Below, piece by piece: positions 52,909 through 62,169 of a stretch of 64,000 nucleotides of DNA; the first letter of the stretch is position 1; every line of letters starts with the position of its first letter. Made by a program: the position numbers and the translations under genes. Where the stretch lies: assembly GCA_049625185.1 (NCBI GenBank), contig JBMZUZ010000004.1, positions 1-64,000 on the forward strand. Reading direction: 5' to 3'. The stretch is from Njordibacter sp964217685 (lineage in GTDB: Bacteria > Pseudomonadota > Gammaproteobacteria > Pseudomonadales > Balneatricaceae). The notes beneath the pieces are model-generated. The model was not told where the DNA came from. It made no database searches and saw nothing but the letters and a program-made list of their open reading frames with translations.

Positions 52909-55260
52909 ATGACGTTTAATTCTTCCCCATTAATACTTATCAAATTGGCCCAGGGTCTGGCAGCCAAACGATATTGGCATTATCTAATGGGGCTAGTTTG
53001 TCTGGTAATTATTAGTGGTTGCCAAACGAATACGCAACCACAGGCAACATCAGCGCCTAGCATGAGTGTTGAACCCGAACCAATATCTACCCCCATTCCA
53101 GAAGCGCCCCCTCCGAGCCAGCCAACCCAAGATGCTTTGGTTATTCACTTGGATATGACGCCACAAAAACCAGAAGTGGCCAAGCCAAAGATTGCCGAGA
53201 TTGCTGAGCTAGATACAACAGTAGCCATAGCCGAAGTAGAGGTAGAGGCCGAGATAGTTGAAGTAGCCGATCATGTGTCAGCAGAAAAGGTAGCTAGTGG
53301 CAATATACCAAATGGTCCAGCCGAGTTGGCGCCAAACAAAATAGAAAACACTGATGCCCAAGATGCACCTCAGAGTGCCGCCGGGCAAGCCTCTGAAGAG
53401 AACAAAACCTCTATTGTCGCTACACCTAAAAAAAATACCGCACCCAAGCCCCCAGCCATCTCCCCTGCACAACAGCAACAACAGTTGTTAGACTTAGCTG
53501 AGAGTATGCTAGCAGCAGGCTATGTTGACCTAAGCTTGGGATTATTAGAACAAATAGAAGTAGAAAAACTGCCATCGCAATCGTTAAGTCGATATTTTGC
53601 CTCTATGGCTACAAGCTATCTGCAATCTGGAAACAGCAACGCAGCCCTAGAAATATTAGAGCAAGCTAAAGTCCTAGATCCAAATCCAGATATGGCTAGC
53701 CAAAATCAACGCCTCATTTTATTGCAACAAGCTTATACCGATAACCAACAATTTTTATCTGCGGCCCTAACTGCAATCGCTATTACTAACCGACATGGAT
53801 CTGAAACAGAGGCATCAGATACTTCCTCAGCTAACCATGATGTTATCTGGGATTTATTGATGCAGGTTTCTAACCAGCAACTCAAAACACGTTTGAATAG
53901 TCCCATAGAGCCCAATGCTAAAGCATGGTTGCAATTAGCACTCAGTACCCAAGGCCTGCTTAATCTAGATCAACAACAAGCAGCCATTATGGCATGGCAG
54001 CTGCAATATCCATTGCATGCAGCAGCACTTGACCTGCCAAAGGCCCTTGCCAAGCTAGTGCAATTAAAGCCTCGAGAAAATCAAAAACTAGCACTATTGC
54101 TTCCTACTAGTGGTCCTCTAGGCAAGCTCGGCCAGGCAGTAATAGATGGCTTTATGGCGAATTATTATCAAGCTATGGCACAGTGCGAGCAACCCTGTAA
54201 TAGCCTGCCACAGCTAGAGTTTATCAATAGTGACAAGGTGGAAAACTGGCAGCAGTTGTATTATGACTTGGAAGATCAAAATGTTGACTTGGTTATTGGG
54301 CCCCTAGACAAAACTAAGGTTGACCTGATAAATGAATTGCCAGAGCGAAATATAACCACACTGGCATTAAACTTTATTCGTAATGATAATCTTGATCATA
54401 GCCTTACTGATACGCTGTTAACAGAAACGCAAGTAGACTGGAGCATCGCCTCTTACTATCCAGAGCAAGTTTTAGCACCACAGCCAGAGCCAGAGTCCAA
54501 TACAGTTAGCCAAAACACCTTGTTTCAATTTAGTTTATCTATTGAGGAAGAGGCACGCCAACTCGCAACTCGTGGCCATAATCAGGGTTTACGTCAAGCT
54601 TTAATCATTGCCGCCAATAGTGACTGGTCACAAAGAGCTAGCAAGGCCTTCCAACAACAATGGCAAGCCCTAGGCGGACAAGTAACAGGCCATGTTAGCT
54701 TTACTGGCGATGGTGATCACGCAGACAGCATTAGCCAAGTGTTACTGACTGATACGAGTAAATTACGTCGTAAAGAATTACAAAAAACCATAGCTACAAA
54801 TGTGAAGTTTGAACCGCGCCGCCGTCAGGATGTCGATCTAGTAGTGATATTAGCCCTCCCGGAAGATGCACGCCAATTAATGCCTACCCTGGCCTTCCAT
54901 CATGCTGGTGATATAACCGTATATGCCACCCATCATGCTTATCAAGGCCCAACCACAAGTACTCGTGATAGAGATCTTAATCGCCTTTATTTTAGCGATA
55001 TACCATGGATGCTTGAGCCAGATACCGTTGCACAACAAGTGGCTACTATCTGGCCCAATAGCCAAAGATACAGTCGTTTATTTGCCCTTGGCGCTGATGC
55101 GTTTTTGTTATATCCCCGCTTACAACAAATGCAAATCTTTAGCACCACAAAGCTAGAGGGCATGACCGGATTATTGCGTATCGACGAGCAAAACCGTATT
55201 ACTGCTAACCTTACTTGGGCGCGTTTCCAACGTGGTCAACCCAAAGTACAGAGACAATGA
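52909..55260 (+). CDS. lpoA: Penicillin-binding protein activator LpoA
   Basis: An outer-membrane lipoprotein that stimulates PBP1A. The 783-residue product starts with a signal containing lipobox ISGC (about residue 38). A Pro/Glu/Ala/Val-rich unstructured stretch of about 120 residues follows, then a TPR-like N-terminal domain and a periplasmic-binding-protein-like C-terminal domain beginning LALLLPTSGPLGKLGQAV. The extended linker is longer than in E. coli. The next gene overlaps by 4 nt. An internal ATG at 52987 would lack the basic n-region. Confidence 0.93.
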   Translation: MTFNSSPLILIKLAQGLAAKRYWHYLMGLVCLVIISGCQTNTQPQATSAPSMSVEPEPISTPIPEAPPPSQPTQDALVIHLDMTPQKPEVAKPKIAEIAELDTTVAIAEVEVEAEIVEVADHVSAEKVASGNIPNGPAELAPNKIENTDAQDAPQSAAGQASEENKTSIVATPKKNTAPKPPAISPAQQQQQLLDLAESMLAAGYVDLSLGLLEQIEVEKLPSQSLSRYFASMATSYLQSGNSNAALEILEQAKVLDPNPDMASQNQRLILLQQAYTDNQQFLSAALTAIAITNRHGSETEASDTSSANHDVIWDLLMQVSNQQLKTRLNSPIEPNAKAWLQLALSTQGLLNLDQQQAAIMAWQLQYPLHAAALDLPKALAKLVQLKPRENQKLALLLPTSGPLGKLGQAVIDGFMANYYQAMAQCEQPCNSLPQLEFINSDKVENWQQLYYDLEDQNVDLVIGPLDKTKVDLINELPERNITTLALNFIRNDNLDHSLTDTLLTETQVDWSIASYYPEQVLAPQPEPESNTVSQNTLFQFSLSIEEEARQLATRGHNQGLRQALIIAANSDWSQRASKAFQQQWQALGGQVTGHVSFTGDGDHADSISQVLLTDTSKLRRKELQKTIATNVKFEPRRRQDVDLVVILALPEDARQLMPTLAFHHAGDITVYATHHAYQGPTTSTRDRDLNRLYFSDIPWMLEPDTVAQQVATIWPNSQRYSRLFALGADAFLLYPRLQQMQIFSTTKLEGMTGLLRIDEQNRITANLTWARFQRGQPKVQRQ

Positions 55261-55628
55261 GTTATAGCAAGCAGATGGGCGACTGGGCTGAAGAACAAGC
55301 CTGTCTACATTTACAAAAATTAGGTTGGCATATTGTCACACGTAACTTTCACTGCCAACGGGGCGAATTGGACTTGGTAGCCAAACGTGACAATAGTATT
55401 CGCTTTGTTGAGGTCAAGTATCGACGCAGTGAAGCCATGGGCGGTGCCTTAAGTAGTATTACCCCACAAAAACGTCAACATTTAATTTATGCGGCACAAA
55501 CCTTCCTCCAACGCTTCCCTCATTTTTATGCTTCTATGGCTAGTTTTGATCTTATCTGTGTCAGTGGTAGGCCACAGGGCCAAGTTAAGCTACAATGGCT
55601 AACAAATATTTTTTCACTAGATGACTAA
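55257..55628 (+). CDS. yraN: YraN-family (UPF0102) nuclease-fold protein
   Basis: A 123-residue protein of the endonuclease-like YraN family, with GDWAEEQACLHLQKLGWHIVTRNFHCQRGELDLVAK and then IRFVEVKYR. The E, D and E-x-K residues match the PD-(D/E)XK nuclease core. ATG 55257 makes a 4-nt overlap with lpoA. Function in cells is not well established. Confidence 0.92.
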   Translation: MSYSKQMGDWAEEQACLHLQKLGWHIVTRNFHCQRGELDLVAKRDNSIRFVEVKYRRSEAMGGALSSITPQKRQHLIYAAQTFLQRFPHFYASMASFDLICVSGRPQGQVKLQWLTNIFSLDD

Positions 55629-56241
55629 GACCAATATTATGGAACTGCAGGACCTGACTATAGCGCATTTCCACGACCATATGGGAGCGAGTGCAGAAGC
55701 AGCAGAAACACTGCCAGAATCGATCACCATGGCTGCGGAACTTTTATTTGCTTGCTTGGTCAATGATGGCAAGATACTGATATGTGGAGATGGTCACCAT
55801 AACGCTAACGCATCACATTTATGTAATGCTCTAATGTCACGTCATGGGCAAGATCGACCTGCCTTACCAGCCTTGCATATTGGTGCTGATAGCGCTCTGC
55901 AAAGCACTCTTATGCATCAAAACCCAAAACAGGAATTATTTGCCAGGCAAATAACGACCCTTGGACAGGCAGGTGATGTGTTAGTGGTATTAGCCGGACC
56001 TCAAGATTCAAGTAATGTTGTGCAAGCTGTGCAAGCCGCCCATGCACAAGATATGCAGGTGATTGTCATTGGTAGCCAACAGATGCAACAATTGGATGCG
56101 GTCTTAGTACCAGACGATATAACTATCGCTGTGCCGGGTGAGCGTTTTGCTACCCTGCTACAACAACAATTAATGGTAGCATTGATGATTAGTGATTTAA
56201 TTGATTACCAACTATTTGGGAGCAATGAAGAGTATGTTTAA
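55621..56241 (+). CDS. diaA: DiaA-like SIS-domain protein
   Basis: A 206-residue SIS-domain protein. In E. coli DiaA binds DnaA and times replication start. Position after yraN and before the BON lipoprotein identifies it, and the overall pattern (ALPAL, QITTLGQAGDVLVVLAG, DLID-x-x-LFG at the end) matches. The sugar-binding loops differ: GDGHHNANASH replaces the usual GNGxSAANAQH, and AGPQDSSN replaces STRGNS. So a catalytic phosphosugar role is unlikely. It overlaps yraN by 8 nt. Confidence 0.85.
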   Translation: MTKTNIMELQDLTIAHFHDHMGASAEAAETLPESITMAAELLFACLVNDGKILICGDGHHNANASHLCNALMSRHGQDRPALPALHIGADSALQSTLMHQNPKQELFARQITTLGQAGDVLVVLAGPQDSSNVVQAVQAAHAQDMQVIVIGSQQMQQLDAVLVPDDITIAVPGERFATLLQQQLMVALMISDLIDYQLFGSNEEYV

Positions 56242-56806
56242 GCAATTTTGCAAATTAACCATGGTCGTATTAGCAACAAGCTTGATAGTGGCTTGCTCAC
56301 CAGCCAACCTCAGTAGCGAACCTATAGAAATTAATGAGGGCAGTCGCTCCCTAGGCACAGTGTATAATGACCAACTTATAGAAAATATTGCTACTGACAG
56401 CATCCGCCGTTCATCTAGCTTATTACGCGATGCTCACTTTAGTGTGGTGTCATTTAACGGTATTGTTTTGCTCACTGGTCAAGTACCCAGTGAAGATACA
56501 CGTGTGCTTGCAGGAGCCAAAACTCAGCTAGTGGTAAATGTGCGCAAAGTGCATAACGCATTAACCATCGGTCCGGCTTCGAAAGCCCTTGTGCGCGCCA
56601 ATGACGCATTGATCACCACCCAAGTTAAAGCAATGATGATTGGCGAAACACAATTCCCCGCAACTCGCGTCAAAGTATTTACAGAAAGTGGCGTGGTATA
56701 CTTAATGGGCTTAGTTACCCAAGCAGAAGCAAAATGGTCAATAGATATTGCTAGTCGCGCCCGAGGCGTGCAAAAGATTGTTAAAGTGTTTGAGTATATT
56801 GACTAA
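56225..56806 (+). CDS. BON-domain lipoprotein (DolP/YraP-like)
   Basis: A 193-residue outer-membrane lipoprotein with the signal ending in LIVAC (lipobox cysteine near residue 20) and two BON domains. The first is FSVVSFNGIVLLTGQVPSED and the second FTESGVVYLMGLVTQAEA. E. coli DolP guards outer-membrane integrity. It is the last gene of the lpoA cluster, overlaps diaA by 17 nt, and is followed by a terminator. ATG 56234 is an alternative start. Confidence 0.92.
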   Translation: MKSMFKQFCKLTMVVLATSLIVACSPANLSSEPIEINEGSRSLGTVYNDQLIENIATDSIRRSSSLLRDAHFSVVSFNGIVLLTGQVPSEDTRVLAGAKTQLVVNVRKVHNALTIGPASKALVRANDALITTQVKAMMIGETQFPATRVKVFTESGVVYLMGLVTQAEAKWSIDIASRARGVQKIVKVFEYID

Positions 56807-56841
56807 AAAGCATAGCCAAAATCATCTATTTTCCCATCTAT

Positions 56842-56876
56842 AAAAAAAGGGTTAGATAACATCTAACCCTTTTTTT
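56842..56876. terminator. Bidirectional terminator after the BON gene
   Basis: AGGGTTAGAT (56848-56857) and ATCTAACCCT (56861-56870) form a 10-bp stem with loop AAC, flanked by seven As on one side and a T-run on the other. It serves both the BON lipoprotein and the convergent sspB. Confidence 0.95.
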
Positions 56877-56914
56877 ATATGTTCTTAGAACAGTTACCAA
56901 AATAGCTTACCTGC

Positions 56915-57319
56915 TTATTTAATAACTTTAAGTGTTGGGCGCCCTTTAGACTTATCAGGCCCTGATTTAGTGGGTGGTAAAGGTTGTTCTGGATCAGGTA
57001 TGCCTGGCTCGTAACCAAATCCCATACCCTGCCCTGACTGCTTTGCATAAATCGCTTTTACCGCAAGAATAGGCACATAGACTTGCATGGGCACACCACC
57101 AAAGCGGGCACTAAAGCTAATAGCTTCATCTTCCATTTGCAGTGTTTGCACAGCAGTAGGGCCAATATTTAAGATGATTTGCCCATCGGAAACAAACTGT
57201 TCTGGCACCATCACTGAGGCGAGAGTAGCATCAACAACTAAATAAGGTACATCATCGTTGTCCAGAATCCACTCATACAGCGCTCTGACCAAGTAGGGAC
57301 GACTAGGTGTCACAGGCAT
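56915..57319 (-). CDS. sspB: ClpXP adaptor SspB
   Basis: A 134-residue adaptor that hands ssrA-tagged proteins to ClpXP. It has SRPYLVRALYEWILDND at the start, HLxVD replaced by YLVVDAT, ISFSARFGGVPMQVYVPI, and a flexible tail ending RPTLKVIK that binds ClpX. ATG 57319 is used because the earlier start would be TTG. It follows sspA by 12 nt. Confidence 0.95.
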   Translation of the reverse strand: MPVTPSRPYLVRALYEWILDNDDVPYLVVDATLASVMVPEQFVSDGQIILNIGPTAVQTLQMEDEAISFSARFGGVPMQVYVPILAVKAIYAKQSGQGMGFGYEPGIPDPEQPLPPTKSGPDKSKGRPTLKVIK

Positions 57320-57331
57320 CAATATCAAGCC

Positions 57332-57961
57332 TTAGATACGAATTTCACGTTCAGTTTCCGATAAACTCTCTTGGAAACCTTCACGTTCAAATAAACGTTC
57401 CATATACTCAAGCATAGGCGCAGCTTGCTGTTCTGGTAGATCAATACCAAGTTGTGGCAAGCGCCACAAGATCGGAGCAATACAACAATCTACTAGAGTA
57501 AATTCTTCACTCATAAAGAAGTCTTTTTCGGCAAAAATAGGTGCCGTGGCAATTAAGCTATCACTTAACTCCTGCTGTGCGGCTTCGACTTCATCATCAT
57601 CTGTTGAGGTCAAAATTAAATCCGCCAAGCGACACCAATCGCGCTCTATACGATACATATACAGACGACTTTCCGCCCGAGCTACAGGATAAACCGGTAG
57701 CAGAGGAGGATGAGGGAAACGCTCATCCAAGTATTCCATCATAACATTGGCTTCATATAAAACCAGATCACGATCAACTAGGGTTGGAAGGCTATTGTAG
57801 GGATTAAGATCAGCTAGATCCTCGGGCTTATGATCCGCATCTACATCAATAATATCGACCGTAACCCCCTTTTCTGCCAACACGATACGCACACGGTGGC
57901 TATAGTGGCTTGCACCATCAGAGAAAAAGGTCATAGAAGATCGTTTGGCGACGACACCCAT
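57332..57961 (-). CDS. sspA: Stringent starvation protein A
   Basis: A 209-residue glutathione-transferase-fold protein that binds RNA polymerase. It has FFSDGASHYSHRVRIVLAEKGV at the start, NPYNSLPTLVDRDL, and ANVMMEYLDERFPHPPLLP. The sspA-sspB order is conserved in the class. Confidence 0.97.
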   Translation of the reverse strand: MGVVAKRSSMTFFSDGASHYSHRVRIVLAEKGVTVDIIDVDADHKPEDLADLNPYNSLPTLVDRDLVLYEANVMMEYLDERFPHPPLLPVYPVARAESRLYMYRIERDWCRLADLILTSTDDDEVEAAQQELSDSLIATAPIFAEKDFFMSEEFTLVDCCIAPILWRLPQLGIDLPEQQAAPMLEYMERLFEREGFQESLSETEREIRI

Positions 57962-58012
57962 TGTGGTTACACCTCATATTGTTAAATTAATGCATTAGCA
58001 TTGTAAACTATT

Positions 58013-58052
58013 ACGCGACCCAAGCACGAATTTTCATGCTTAAAGGTCGCGT
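58013..58052. repeat. Inverted repeat between petC and sspA
   Basis: ACGCGACC (58013-58020) pairs with GGTCGCGT (58045-58052), and AAGCA pairs with TGCTT inside it. No T-run follows on either strand. It may end or stabilise the petABC message. Confidence 0.5.
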
Positions 58053-58118
58053 GCAAAGGAAACAAATTCCTTTCTAAAAACGATGATTAGGCGACTCAAT
58101 AGAGCAACCTAACTTAAC

Positions 58119-58904
58119 TTAGTGGATATCTCGCCAGTATTCTTTATACAAGAAGTAGAAAATTACTGTCATAAACAACAAGAAAAGAATCACTTTAACG
58201 CCTAAACTTTTACTTTCTTGTAAGTAAGGTTTAGAGGTATAAGCCAAAAAGTTGGTCAAGTCATACATGGCCTGATCAAATTCAGCGGGTGACATCTCAC
58301 CTGTGCCCTCATCTACTAGCAACACTTCACAACTTTCTTCAGTCATGGGCTTACCAGTTAAAGTATCAAACACAGTCTTGCCACTATCATCAACCATAGG
58401 GACTTGGCCACAGCCTTTACGCTGGATGCCCTGTACTTCAGCTAACACATTAGGCATACCCACATTTGGATAAACCACATTGTTAACACCATATGGGCGA
58501 CTTTCATCCACATAGAAACTGCGCAAATAGGTGTAGACCCAGTCGGCACCACGCAGGTTAACTTCATTAGTCAAATCAGGTGGCGGCGCACCAAACCAGC
58601 CTTTGGCTTGGTCAGAATCCATCGCATTAGTCATCTGCTCACCAATCTTTTGGCCTGAATGAACTAAATGCTCCATCATCAAATCAGCTGGGATTTCTAA
58701 ATCTCTGGCGGCACGCTCATATCGCTGATACTGAGCAGAGTGACAACCCAGACAGTAGTTCACATAAAGCTGCATACCACGCTGCAAGGACTCATGGTTG
58801 GTGGCATCAACTTGAATATTATCAAGTTTAACGTTGCTACCACCAGCAGCCAAAGCAAACACTGGTGCCAATATCAGGGCACTAACTAGCAATAACTTTT
58901 TCAT
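58119..58904 (-). CDS. petC: Cytochrome c1 of the bc1 complex
   Basis: A 261-residue haem protein of complex III. The signal peptide ends near FALAAGG, the haem site is CLGCH near residue 52, and the C-terminal membrane anchor is VILFLLFMTVIFYFLY. It passes electrons from the Rieske protein to soluble cytochromes. The ATG at 58904 overlaps the petB stop by 1 nt; a longer frame exists but removes the signal peptide from the N-terminus. Confidence 0.97.
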   Translation of the reverse strand: MKKLLLVSALILAPVFALAAGGSNVKLDNIQVDATNHESLQRGMQLYVNYCLGCHSAQYQRYERAARDLEIPADLMMEHLVHSGQKIGEQMTNAMDSDQAKGWFGAPPPDLTNEVNLRGADWVYTYLRSFYVDESRPYGVNNVVYPNVGMPNVLAEVQGIQRKGCGQVPMVDDSGKTVFDTLTGKPMTEESCEVLLVDEGTGEMSPAEFDQAMYDLTNFLAYTSKPYLQESKSLGVKVILFLLFMTVIFYFLYKEYWRDIH

Positions 58905-60166
58905 TAGTCTGTTACCCTCTCTGGTACTGGCTTGGTTTTTTCCATTCGGGTGTAGAATGGCATCAGGATAAAGTACAAGAAGTACAGCAAGGTACACCAC
59001 TGCGCAAGTAGTGTGCGGCCTGGGGTTGCACTCTTAGTACCTAAGTAACCAAGGATAATAAAGCTGATGACAAAGATAATCAGCCAAATGCGACTTAACC
59101 AACCTTTGTAACGCATGGATTTCACAGGGCTACGATCTAACCATGGCATCACAAATAAGATGGCAATGGCTGCACCCATAGCAACTACACCCCAGAACTT
59201 CGCATCCATGCCAAACAAAGGATAAGTAATGGCACGCAGAATGGAATAGTAAGGCGTAAAGTACCAAACTGGTGCTATATGTTCAGGCGTCTTAAGTGGA
59301 TTTGCCGGCTCATAGTTTGGCTTTTCAATAAAGTAGCCACCACCTTCTGGGAAGAAGAAAATAATTAAGCAGAATACGGTTAAGAAAATACCGATAGCGA
59401 CCAAATCCTTGATTACTAGATAAGGGAAGAAGGCTACACCATCGACTGGCTTACCGTTTTCATCCTTATTCTTCTCAATATCAATACCATCAGGGTTGTT
59501 AGAACCGACGTCATGCAGCGCTAAAATATGCAAAACCACTAGAGCCAAAATCACAATTGGCAAGGCAATAACATGCAAAGAGAAGAAACGGTTTAGGGTG
59601 ATACCAGAAATCAGGAAGTCACCACGAACCCAGGTCATAAGGTCATCACCAATAACCGGAATAGCACCAGCCAGAGACAAGATTACCTGCGCACCCCAGT
59701 AGGACATTTGTCCCCATGGCAATAGATAGCCAAAGAAACCTTCTGCCATTAGGGCTAAGTAGATAGCCATACCAAATAGCCAAATCAACTCACGTGGCTT
59801 TTGGTAAGAACCGTACATAAGCCCACGGAACATATGCAAATACACAACCACAAAGAAGGCAGATGCGCCGGTTGAGTGCATATAGCGTATCAGCCAGCCC
59901 ATTTCCACATCACGCATAATATATTCTACGGAAGCGAAAGCGCCTTCAGCTGAAGGCTCATAGGACATAGTTAGCCAGATACCGGTAACTATTTGGTTTA
60001 CCAGTACCAATAAAGATAATACCCCAAACACATACCAGAAGTTGGCTGGCGCAGCATAGTACTTCGACATATGCTCCTGCCACATTTGCGTCAGAGGGAA
60101 GCGATCATCGATCCAACGAATAACACCTTTTTCTGCCTTAGGGCGATTAGGATTACCGACAGCCAT
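58904..60166 (-). CDS. petB: Cytochrome b of the bc1 complex
   Basis: A 420-residue membrane subunit with the four haem-ligating histidines (MHSTGASAFF and HVIALP regions), the quinol-site motif PEWY replaced by the related PVWYFTPYYSILR, and the GYLLPWGQMSYW motif. Full-length cytochrome b, not a split b6/subunit IV type. It overlaps petA and petC by 1 nt each. Confidence 0.97.
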   Translation of the reverse strand: MAVGNPNRPKAEKGVIRWIDDRFPLTQMWQEHMSKYYAAPANFWYVFGVLSLLVLVNQIVTGIWLTMSYEPSAEGAFASVEYIMRDVEMGWLIRYMHSTGASAFFVVVYLHMFRGLMYGSYQKPRELIWLFGMAIYLALMAEGFFGYLLPWGQMSYWGAQVILSLAGAIPVIGDDLMTWVRGDFLISGITLNRFFSLHVIALPIVILALVVLHILALHDVGSNNPDGIDIEKNKDENGKPVDGVAFFPYLVIKDLVAIGIFLTVFCLIIFFFPEGGGYFIEKPNYEPANPLKTPEHIAPVWYFTPYYSILRAITYPLFGMDAKFWGVVAMGAAIAILFVMPWLDRSPVKSMRYKGWLSRIWLIIFVISFIILGYLGTKSATPGRTLLAQWCTLLYFLYFILMPFYTRMEKTKPVPERVTD

Positions 60167-60762
60167 TATGCATTACCTCCATCTTCACCAATCAAGATTA
60201 CATCATCAGACATATAATAGTGGGGTGGGATTTCTAGATTAGTCGGTGCAGGTTTAGCTTTATATACCCGACCAGACAAATCAAAAGTGGAACCATGACA
60301 TGGGCAGTAGAAACCACCCTTCCAATCAGCCCCTAAGTCAGCAGGAGCAACCTCTGGGCGATAAGTTGGCGAACAACCAAGATGAGTGCAGATACCAATC
60401 ATTACCATATACTCATCACGTAGTGAACGCGCTGAATTTCCAGGAACATAGTCTGGCTGCTTGGATTTTGCCGAATCAGGGTCAGCAACACTAGCATCTA
60501 AACCAGGTAGGTTAGCCAGAGCTTCAGCCGTGCGCCGTACAATCCATACGGGTTTACCACGCCATTCCACAATCATCTGTGCACCAGGTTCTAGTTTACT
60601 GATATCCGCCTTTACTGGAGCGCCAGCCGCTTTGGCTTTTTCACTCGGGCTCCAGGAGGCCACAAACGGCACTGCCGCGCCTACTGCTCCAACGGCACCC
60701 ACAGCAGTAGATGCGCCGACCAGCAAACGACGACGGGTTGTGTTTACGCCATCATTACTCAT
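60166..60762 (-). CDS. petA: Rieske iron-sulfur protein of the bc1 complex
   Basis: A 198-residue protein with a twin-arginine signal-anchor (TRRRLLVGAST) and the 2Fe-2S motifs CTHLGC near residue 126 and CPCHGS near 155. It follows a GGAGA ribosome site. First gene of petABC. Confidence 0.97.
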   Translation of the reverse strand: MSNDGVNTTRRRLLVGASTAVGAVGAVGAAVPFVASWSPSEKAKAAGAPVKADISKLEPGAQMIVEWRGKPVWIVRRTAEALANLPGLDASVADPDSAKSKQPDYVPGNSARSLRDEYMVMIGICTHLGCSPTYRPEVAPADLGADWKGGFYCPCHGSTFDLSGRVYKAKPAPTNLEIPPHYYMSDDVILIGEDGGNA

Positions 60763-60853
60763 TCAATTTATCTCCAGCAAGCACTAGCTAATTTAGTTAG
60801 CTAACAGCTTGTCCTTTTGAGGTGTTATAAAGGACCAAAAATTACCAGCGCAT

Positions 60854-60882
60854 ATGTTAAAGGAAAGCCCCAAAATAGACAA
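60854..60882 (-). promoter_or_regulatory. Candidate promoter of petABC
   Basis: On the minus strand TTGTCT (60877-60882) and TAACAT (60854-60859) are 17 bp apart, about 90 bp before petA. No gene lies between rpsI and petA (60763-61056); besides this promoter the gap holds the rpsI terminator and a GTTAGCTAAC palindrome near 60794. Confidence 0.45.
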
Positions 60883-61011
60883 GGTAAATAACCTTGTGAT
60901 CCATAGGACTAATTGTTAATTTCTTTAATCATCGACCAAGCTACTATCGATTCAGGCAACTGTATATTTGGGCAATCAAAAATTGTTGGTTTTTTTATTG
61001 TTTTAAACGCA

Positions 61012-61037
61012 AAAACCCAGCACAAAGGCTGGGTTTT
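61012..61037 (-). terminator. Terminator after rpsI
   Basis: AAAACCCAGC (61012-61021) pairs with GCTGGGTTTT (61028-61037), a 10-bp stem that runs into Ts on the minus strand. It ends the rplM-rpsI message. Confidence 0.9.
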
Positions 61038-61056
61038 GTATAAATATATCCAAATT

Positions 61057-61449
61057 TTAACGCTTGGAAAATTGTGGCTTCTTACGTGCTTTACGCAGAC
61101 CCACTTTCTTACGTTCAACTTCACGAGCATCACGGGTAACAAAACCAGCGGCACGCAGAGTAGGACGTAAGGTTTCATCATACTCCATCAAAGCACGAGT
61201 AATACCGTGACGAATAGCACCGGCTTGACCGAAGCCACCACCGCCAGTAACAGTGATCTTGATATCAAACTTGCCGATAGTTTCAGTCAGTTCTAAAGGC
61301 TGACGCACAATCATGCGAGCCGTTTCACGACCAAAGTAAACATCGATAGAACGATCGTTGATGGAGATATTACCTGTACCAGGAGTCAGGAATACACGTG
61401 CAGTAGAGGTCTTACGACGACCAGTACCATAGTATTGAGTAGCTGCCAT
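61057..61449 (-). CDS. rpsI: 30S ribosomal protein S9
   Basis: 130 residues, with YYGTGRRKTSTARVFL at the start and the basic tail GLRKARKKPQFSKR that reaches the P-site tRNA. It follows rplM by 10 nt. Confidence 0.99.
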   Translation of the reverse strand: MAATQYYGTGRRKTSTARVFLTPGTGNISINDRSIDVYFGRETARMIVRQPLELTETIGKFDIKITVTGGGGFGQAGAIRHGITRALMEYDETLRPTLRAAGFVTRDAREVERKKVGLRKARKKPQFSKR

Positions 61450-61459
61450 GATAGTCTCC

Positions 61460-61888
61460 TTACAAAGTCAGTTCTTGAGGCTGTTGTGCCTGATGTGGAT
61501 GCTCAGTACCAGCGTAAACCTTTAACTTGGAATACATGGCACGACCCAAAGGACCTTTTGGCAACATACCTTTGACTGCGAATTCGATAGTACGCTCAGG
61601 AGCATGATCAACCATCTGTTCGAAAGACATGGAACGAAGACCACCAGGATAACCGGTATGACGATAATACATTTTGTCTTGAGCCTTATTACCAGTCACA
61701 TGTACCTTCTCGGCATTAACAACAACAATGTAGTCGCCAGTATCAACATGTGGGGTATATTCAGGCTTATGCTTGCCACGCAAACGGCGGGCGATTTCAG
61801 TTGCCAAACGGCCTAAGGTTAAACCTTCTGCATCGACAACGTACCAGTCACGAGTAACTTCGGCTGGCTTAGTACTTACGGTTTTCAT
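61460..61888 (-). CDS. rplM: 50S ribosomal protein L13
   Basis: 142 residues, the usual length when started at ATG 61888 (after AGGTTATC). It has DWYVVDAEGLTLGRLATEIA, YTPHVDTGDYIVVVNA and VKGMLPKGPLGR. Co-transcribed with rpsI. Confidence 0.99.
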   Translation of the reverse strand: MKTVSTKPAEVTRDWYVVDAEGLTLGRLATEIARRLRGKHKPEYTPHVDTGDYIVVVNAEKVHVTGNKAQDKMYYRHTGYPGGLRSMSFEQMVDHAPERTIEFAVKGMLPKGPLGRAMYSKLKVYAGTEHPHQAQQPQELTL

Positions 61889-61996
61889 TTTTGATAACCT
61901 ATTCTTGGCGAAACGGATCAATAGATCGTCTTTCGCACTTACCTATAATTATTGGTTATGAGTAACAATGGGTAAACTGCACTCATAACTTGATAG

Positions 61997-62024
61997 CGCA
62001 GAAAATCTGCGAGGGCGAATTATA
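61997..62024 (-). promoter_or_regulatory. rplM-rpsI promoter and leader hairpin
   Basis: TATAAT on the minus strand (62019-62024) has no strong -35 box. Just after it CGCAGA / TCTGCG (61997-62002 and 62006-62011) form a 6-bp stem with a 3-nt loop, at the very 5' end of the predicted message of about 130 nt before rplM. The leader may be an autoregulatory site for L13. Confidence 0.5.
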
Positions 62025-62169
62025 TAGGATTTGATAACAAAAGAAAACTCTTAATCAGCGCTTTTAAGATGCGTTAAGTGTTACCTAACATGGGGTAAAT
62101 TATTACTCATAAAGACAAGCTAAATGCCGATATGCACATGCTACCAGTCAGACTTATTGGAACCCTAAG

